Positions 60,254-64,000 of a DNA stretch of 64,000 nt are shown here, one piece after another. Position numbers and translations under genes: made by a program. Location of the stretch: NCBI RefSeq assembly GCF_001436115.1, contig NZ_AYZQ01000001.1:1-64000 (forward strand). The letters run 5' to 3'. The DNA is from Lacticaseibacillus brantae DSM 23927. GTDB taxonomy: Bacteria > Bacillota > Bacilli > Lactobacillales > Lactobacillaceae. Position 1 is the stretch's first letter, and each line of letters opens with the position of its first letter. Under the pieces are notes generated by a model. The model searched no databases and was not told the origin of the DNA. It worked only from the letters and a program-made list of their open reading frames with translations.

Positions 60254-60931
60254 ATGCGGCAATTATTTGAAGATGAACTGAATGAATTACACGTTCGGTT
60301 CTCAGAAATGGGGATGATGGTCAATGAGGCCATCTTTAAATCCGTTAAGGCGTTCATTAATCATGATAAAGAATTGGCCCGGGAAGTGATTCGGGAAGAT
60401 AAGCATATTAATGAACGTGAAGTTGAACTGGAAAAACACAGTTTTGAAATGATTGCCTTACAACAGCCAGTCACCACTGATTTACGGATGATTGTGACAA
60501 TCATGAAGGCAAGCTCTGACTTGGAACGGATGGGGGACCACGCGGTTTCGATTGCGAAGTCAACCATTCGGGTCAAAGGTGAAACCCGGATCCCAGGCGT
60601 TGAAAAAGAAATTGCGGACATGTCGGCGGCCGTCAAGGCAATGGTTGAGCAAGTCCTCGACGCCTACGTCAAAGAAGACGACAAGCGGGCCCGGGCAATT
60701 GCCGAAGAGGATCATGGTATCAATGATTTCTCAAACGAAATTTACGAACGCTGTGTGGCCGAAATGCAGCGCGAACCCGATACCGTCGTTGGGGCCATGG
60801 ATTACATGTTCGTCTCATCATATCTTGAACGGATTGGGGACTATGTCACCAACATCTGTGAGTGGATTGTTTACTTGAAGACCGGCAAGTTATTGGAACT
60901 CAACTCGAATGCCACTGAAGATGAATTCTAG
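60254..60931 (+). CDS. phoU: Phosphate transport regulator PhoU
   Basis: A 225-residue helical-bundle protein with two repeated three-helix units. The metal-binding motifs are recognisable (EVELEKHSFEMIALQQP near residue 57; MKASSDLERMGDHAVSIAK near residue 83; SSYLERIGDYVTNICEWIVYLKTG near the C terminus). PhoU restrains PhoR and the Pst transporter when phosphate is sufficient. It is the last gene of the operon, with GGAGGAAATT before its ATG, and is followed by a terminator. Confidence 0.96.
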   Translation: MRQLFEDELNELHVRFSEMGMMVNEAIFKSVKAFINHDKELAREVIREDKHINEREVELEKHSFEMIALQQPVTTDLRMIVTIMKASSDLERMGDHAVSIAKSTIRVKGETRIPGVEKEIADMSAAVKAMVEQVLDAYVKEDDKRARAIAEEDHGINDFSNEIYERCVAEMQREPDTVVGAMDYMFVSSYLERIGDYVTNICEWIVYLKTGKLLELNSNATEDEF

Positions 60932-60963
60932 TCGATAGTGACGACGAATCCCTTCGATTTTTC

Positions 60964-61000
60964 AAAAGCGTTGCTGGTTGCCGCCCGCAGCGCTTTTTGT
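60964..61000 (+). terminator. Intrinsic terminator after phoU
   Basis: AAAAGCG pairs with CGCTTTT, with an inner GC/GC helix, and a T run follows. The stem is weaker than most others in the window. Confidence 0.7.
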
Positions 61001-61130
61001 GTGACTGAGCCGCAGAATGGCTTATTCCTGCAGGCGGAAATGAAAATCAACCTTAGGACCTATGCACATTTGCGAGGCAGCGCGCATACTATAACCATAG
61101 TCAAATAAGAAAAACCGGAGGGATAAATCC

Positions 61131-62573
61131 ATGAATGAACGTGAACGGATTCTTGATTTAGTGAAGCAGGGTGTCATTTCCAGTGAAGAAGCACTCTTGC
61201 TTTTAGAAAATCTTGCCAAAAATACTGACCCCCACGCCCAAACTGAACAATCTGACAACCAACCAACTGATAACGAAGCGCTTGATGAAAATGAGCAAGA
61301 ATTAAACGCCCTTAATACAGAAATTGCGGATGTATCAGGGAATTTAGCAGCAATCGAGACCCAACTTGCTAGCCTACGCAAGCAAGTGGCTGCTAATGAA
61401 GAACAGATTATTGTTTTGGACACGATGGAAGATCTTGATACACTCACGCAAGAGAAGTATCAGGAACGCGGCCAATTGAAACAAGAGAATCTGGCTTTGA
61501 ACCAAGAAATCACGGAATTGAATCAACAACGCCCAGAACTACAAGCTGAACTGGCCGATTTAGAAGATCAAAAGCGCCAACTGACCAAGAAACGTTTCAG
61601 CGATGTCTTGCCTGATGACTGGCAAGATCAAGCGCGCGAACGACTCAACGATTTTGGCTCAACAATGCGCGACGCTTCATCGCAAATTGCTCACCTGGTG
61701 AAAGATACCGTTGGTAATGTGATGGATAACGTCGATTGGAAGGATATCACCATTAAGGTTCCTGGCTTGGCGACTGAAAAGTTCAGCCAAACTTTCGACT
61801 ATCCCGATAGTCAAGCGACCATCCTTGATCTGAAGGTTGCCAATGGGGACGTTGTTTTTGAACCATGGGACAAACCAGGATTCAAAATTGATGCTGACAT
61901 CAAGCTCTATGGCAAATTCAAGGAAGAAACACCCCTTGAAGCCTTTAATGCCCGGGCCCGGATTGACGTCAATGACGACCATCTAATTTTCCAAGTGCCA
62001 AACAAGCGTGTTTCTGCTGACTTGCATGTCTTCTTTCCAAGCCGCGAGTACGACCATGTGACTGTCCGGCTGTTGAATGGCGACGTTCGGTTTAATGAGA
62101 TCCACGGTAAAGACTTCTATGTTAAGAGTACTAACGGTGACATTCAATTCTTAAAGAGCCAAGTGGTGATGATTGAAGCTCAAGGCGTGAATGGTGATAT
62201 TAAGGTGAATGAGGGCACGGTGCATGATGTGTTCTTAGAAACGGTCAATGGTGATATTAAGTTAGCCAATTCACCAGAAACAGCCCAGATTACCACGGTC
62301 AATGGGACAATTCGCGCTACTTACCAGCAAGCATTCCATACCTTGTCGGCTAGCTCAGTGAACGGCGATGTGAAGTTGGCTTTCCCAACGACCGCCGCCC
62401 TCAATGGTCAGGCTAAAGCACGCTTGGGTGAGGTGAAGTCTCGGCTTGACCAAGTCCCGGCCAAGAAGAACAGTAAGTCGGTTGACTTGCAACGCGCTGG
62501 CGAAGGTGCCGGTGCCATCACCGTTTCCACGACGAGTGGTAGTATTTTACTCAAAGATTCAGACCAAAAATAA
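61131..62573 (+). CDS. LiaX/YvlB-like envelope-stress protein (DUF4097)
   Basis: A 480-residue protein. The N-terminal helical motif MNERERILDLVKQGVISSEE (residues 1-35) is the SHOCT-like domain found in LiaX and YvlB; a long charged coiled coil (residues about 45-165) is followed by a DUF4097 beta-helix with repeated NGD turns (NGDVVF, NGDVRF, NGDIQF, NGDIKV, NGDIKL, NGTIRA, NGDVKL; residues about 240-425). Enterococcal LiaX senses daptomycin and antimicrobial peptides and controls membrane remodelling. No signal peptide is seen. The ATG follows GGAGGGATAAATCC. It heads a three-gene operon placed between phoU and hprK. Confidence 0.87.
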   Translation: MNERERILDLVKQGVISSEEALLLLENLAKNTDPHAQTEQSDNQPTDNEALDENEQELNALNTEIADVSGNLAAIETQLASLRKQVAANEEQIIVLDTMEDLDTLTQEKYQERGQLKQENLALNQEITELNQQRPELQAELADLEDQKRQLTKKRFSDVLPDDWQDQARERLNDFGSTMRDASSQIAHLVKDTVGNVMDNVDWKDITIKVPGLATEKFSQTFDYPDSQATILDLKVANGDVVFEPWDKPGFKIDADIKLYGKFKEETPLEAFNARARIDVNDDHLIFQVPNKRVSADLHVFFPSREYDHVTVRLLNGDVRFNEIHGKDFYVKSTNGDIQFLKSQVVMIEAQGVNGDIKVNEGTVHDVFLETVNGDIKLANSPETAQITTVNGTIRATYQQAFHTLSASSVNGDVKLAFPTTAALNGQAKARLGEVKSRLDQVPAKKNSKSVDLQRAGEGAGAITVSTTSGSILLKDSDQK

Positions 62574-62595
62574 TTAAATAAAGGAGGATTGGCTG

Positions 62596-62904
62596 ATGCC
62601 TTTTCTACTAATACCATTGGTACTTTTCGGAGTCGGACTGCTGATTGCCGTCCCCTTGATGATCGGATTCTTCCTTTTACGGGTGCTGTTTATTCCGTTG
62701 CTAGTGATTGGCATTGTTTGGTGGGCGCTTTCTGGCGGCCGCCGGCAATTTCGGGGTAACGAGTTCGTCTATCATACGCGTCGCCACCACAAGCGCCGTT
62801 ATGAGTGGGATCAACCAACACAAGCCCAACCCAAATCAAAGCAATCCCGCAAACCTGCGGAGAATGTTTCTGAAAAAGATGACGATAACTGGAGCGATTT
62901 TTAA
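62596..62904 (+). CDS. Small membrane protein in the LiaY/YvlC position
   Basis: A 102-residue protein with two hydrophobic segments at the N terminus (residues about 3-24 and 28-46) and a strongly charged, histidine/arginine-rich then acidic C-terminal tail (TRRHHKRRYEW; KDDDNWSDF). It has the place of liaY/yvlC, but the PspC-domain sequence typical of those genes is not recognisable. The ATG follows AAGGAGGATTGGCTG and its stop overlaps the next start (TAATG). It is coding by its ribosome site and coupling; function unknown, presumably membrane stress together with its neighbours. Confidence 0.8.
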   Translation: MPFLLIPLVLFGVGLLIAVPLMIGFFLLRVLFIPLLVIGIVWWALSGGRRQFRGNEFVYHTRRHHKRRYEWDQPTQAQPKSKQSRKPAENVSEKDDDNWSDF

Positions 62905-63245
62905 TGGGATTTTTTAAACGCACGATTCTCACGACATTAATTTTTGTCGCCTATGCGCAACTGTTTCCCACCCAATTGATGGTCAGCAGTTTTGGGGTAG
63001 CCCTTGTGGGTGCCTTGGTCTTAGGAATTCTCAACGGGATTATAAAACCCATCTTGAGTTTCCTCTCGTTTCCACTCACCATCATCACTTTCGGCCTATT
63101 CGCCATTGTGATTAATGCCTTGATGCTAAGTATGATGACTTGGTTCGTCCCTGGCATCGTGCTCAGTAGCTTCGGCAGCACATTATTGTTAGCCATCGTG
63201 ATTTCCCTTGTCAGTGCCATTTTTGGGGATAGCCGCGATAACTAA
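62904..63245 (+). CDS. Phage-holin family IV / YvlD-like membrane protein (LiaZ-like)
   Basis: A 113-residue protein with four hydrophobic segments and the YvlD-family pattern ALVLGILNGIIKPILSFLSFPLTIITFGLF (residues about 36-65, spanning two segments). Despite the family name it is a membrane-stress protein of the LiaZ/YvlD group and not a phage lysis gene; no phage genes surround it. It overlaps the preceding gene by one base and is ended by a strong terminator. The three genes resemble enterococcal liaXYZ. Confidence 0.88.
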   Translation: MGFFKRTILTTLIFVAYAQLFPTQLMVSSFGVALVGALVLGILNGIIKPILSFLSFPLTIITFGLFAIVINALMLSMMTWFVPGIVLSSFGSTLLLAIVISLVSAIFGDSRDN

Positions 63246-63258
63246 CGGTGTCATAGCT

Positions 63259-63308
63259 AAAAAACAGTCGTGCCTGACTCGATTTGAGTTAGCACGACTA
63301 TTTTTTTG
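63259..63308 (+). terminator. Intrinsic terminator after the lia-like operon
   Basis: ACAGTCGTGCCTGACTC pairs with GAGTTAGCACGACTAT with one mismatch and is followed by a long T run. Confidence 0.92.
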
Positions 63309-63391
63309 GCCAAAAATAGGGGTAGGGCAGGATTGGTGCTAAGGCGGCGTGATTGGAATTCGGTGAATTCTCTGCGGGCGCGGCCAAATCA

Positions 63392-63400
63392 TGGTAAAAT
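63392..63400 (+). promoter_or_regulatory. Extended -10 promoter of hprK
   Basis: TGGTAAAAT matches the extended -10 form, 34 bases before the hprK ATG. The same nonamer occurs before the GutA-like gene at 21330. Confidence 0.55.
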
Positions 63401-63433
63401 CAAACTATCTATTGTGAAAGTCAGGTGGAACCA

Positions 63434-64000
63434 ATGGCAGATAGTGTCACGGTCGGGAAACTTGTAACCGCAACGAATCTTGAGGTTGTGAGTGGCTCAG
63501 ATTATCTGAATGAACGCCGAATTGAGGTCAGCGACATTTCGCGGCCAGGCTTGGAATTAACCGGCTATTTTAATTATTATCCTCATGAACGAATTCAACT
63601 TTTTGGGCGGACTGAAATCTCTTTTGCTCGGAACATGACCAGTGATGAACGCTTGCTGATTTTCAAGCGCATGGCATCAGAAGACACACCTGCATTTCTC
63701 GTGTCCCGTGGGTTTGAACCACCGGTTGAAATGCTTGATGCTGCCGGCGCAATGCATATTCCAGTGCTGCGGTCAAAGTTACCTACCACGCGTTTATCCA
63801 GTTTAATTACTGAATATCTGGATGGCCAACTGGCTGAACGTCGGAGCATGCATGGTGTTCTTGTGGACATTTATGGCCTTGGGGTGCTGATCACTGGCGA
63901 CTCTGGCGTTGGTAAATCCGAAACCGCTTTAGAACTGGTTCAACGTGGTCATCGGCTGATTGCGGATGACCGTGTGGATGTTTATCAGCAAGATGAACAG
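63434..64000 (+). CDS. hprK: HPr kinase/phosphorylase (3' end outside the window)
   Basis: The first 189 residues of the bifunctional kinase/phosphorylase that modifies Ser46 of HPr and so governs carbon catabolite control. The N-terminal domain (VTVGKLVTATNLEVVSG; DISRPGLELTGYFNYY) is complete and the Walker A loop GDSGVGKSE is at residues about 155-163, followed by HRLIADDRVDV. The frame runs open to the window edge, so the C-terminal signature loop is not visible. The ATG at 63434 follows CAGGTGGAACCA. In lactobacilli lgt usually follows; that cannot be checked here. Confidence 0.96.
   Translation, partial: MADSVTVGKLVTATNLEVVSGSDYLNERRIEVSDISRPGLELTGYFNYYPHERIQLFGRTEISFARNMTSDERLLIFKRMASEDTPAFLVSRGFEPPVEMLDAAGAMHIPVLRSKLPTTRLSSLITEYLDGQLAERRSMHGVLVDIYGLGVLITGDSGVGKSETALELVQRGHRLIADDRVDVYQQDEQ

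Noticed and set aside
62904-63245. Holin-family gene as evidence of a prophage
   Set aside because: It belongs to the YvlD/LiaZ group in an envelope-stress operon; no phage structural, lysis or integrase genes are present.
1-64000. CRISPR array, IS element, toxin-antitoxin or bacteriocin cluster
   Set aside because: I looked for regularly spaced repeats, transposase frames, paired small ORFs and double-glycine leaders and found none that hold up.

Overview
The window is a chromosomal segment of a low-to-medium G+C Gram-positive bacterium, almost certainly a member of the Lactobacillaceae (Lacticaseibacillus/Schleiferilactobacillus-like by gene content). Supporting signs are the SAM-III (S-MK) riboswitch on metK, a T-box on leuS, AGGAGG-type ribosome sites, CCA-less tRNA genes, a DUF1149 gene, a long HPF, SecA without the C-terminal zinc tail, LPxTG/MucBP surface architecture, and the order pst-phoU / LiaX-like operon / hprK. 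The species assignment is inference. I see no insertion sequence, prophage, CRISPR array or plasmid function: this is core genome with a few accessory genes.

Layout. 1-373 is the tail of a tRNA array (Asn partial, Ser, Glu, Val, Asp). 439-4698 holds an unknown membrane protein, riboswitch-controlled metK, an EmrB/QacA-type exporter and a PAP2 phosphatase. 4742-9953 is the leuS T-box gene, then a MurJ/YtgP-type flippase with an RsuA-type pseudouridine synthase. 10020-14383 contains a phosphoesterase, a lone tRNA-Leu, NAD(P)HX dehydratase, PnuC and CoiA. 14425-18223 is a divergent stress cluster (spxH-like, CYTH triphosphatase / relQ, nadK, RluD-like). 18268-24315 holds a small membrane protein, cutC, uppP, a beta-propeller lactonase, an orphan GutA-like IIA protein, zinc-free S14, guaC and corA.

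24386-28416 is rlmA, a promoter/hairpin/terminator leader of unknown function, trmL, topB and DUF1149. 28656-41439 is the conserved block ftsK - ymfF - ymfH - ymfI - rodZ-like - pgsA - cinA - recA - rny - tagO. 41833-44337 is a large LPQTG surface protein. 44352-51446 carries yvyE, comFA-comFC, hpf, secA and frameshift-controlled prfB. 51507-60931 has a class A sortase, a MinJ-like PDZ membrane protein translationally coupled to phoPR, and the pstS-C-A-B-B-phoU operon with a PHO-box array. 61131-63245 is a LiaXYZ/YvlB-D-like envelope-stress operon, and the window ends inside hprK.

How it works together. Envelope synthesis and its surveillance dominate: undecaprenyl recycling (uppP), lipid-II flipping (murJ), teichoic acid priming (tagO), phosphatidylglycerol (pgsA), shape and division (rodZ, ftsK, MinJ-like), secretion and anchoring (secA, srtA, LPQTG protein), phosphate starvation (phoPR/pst) and LiaX-like stress sensing. 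DNA uptake and recombination genes (coiA, comFA/FC, recA, cinA) suggest at least ancestral competence. Regulation is readable in several places: SAM-III, T-box, PurBox, LexA box, PHO box, the prfB recoding site and an hpf leader. The least explained items are the trmL leader RNA, the GutA-like protein lacking the expected phospho-histidine, the non-PspC middle gene of the lia-like operon, and a small membrane gene enclosed by near-identical hairpins.
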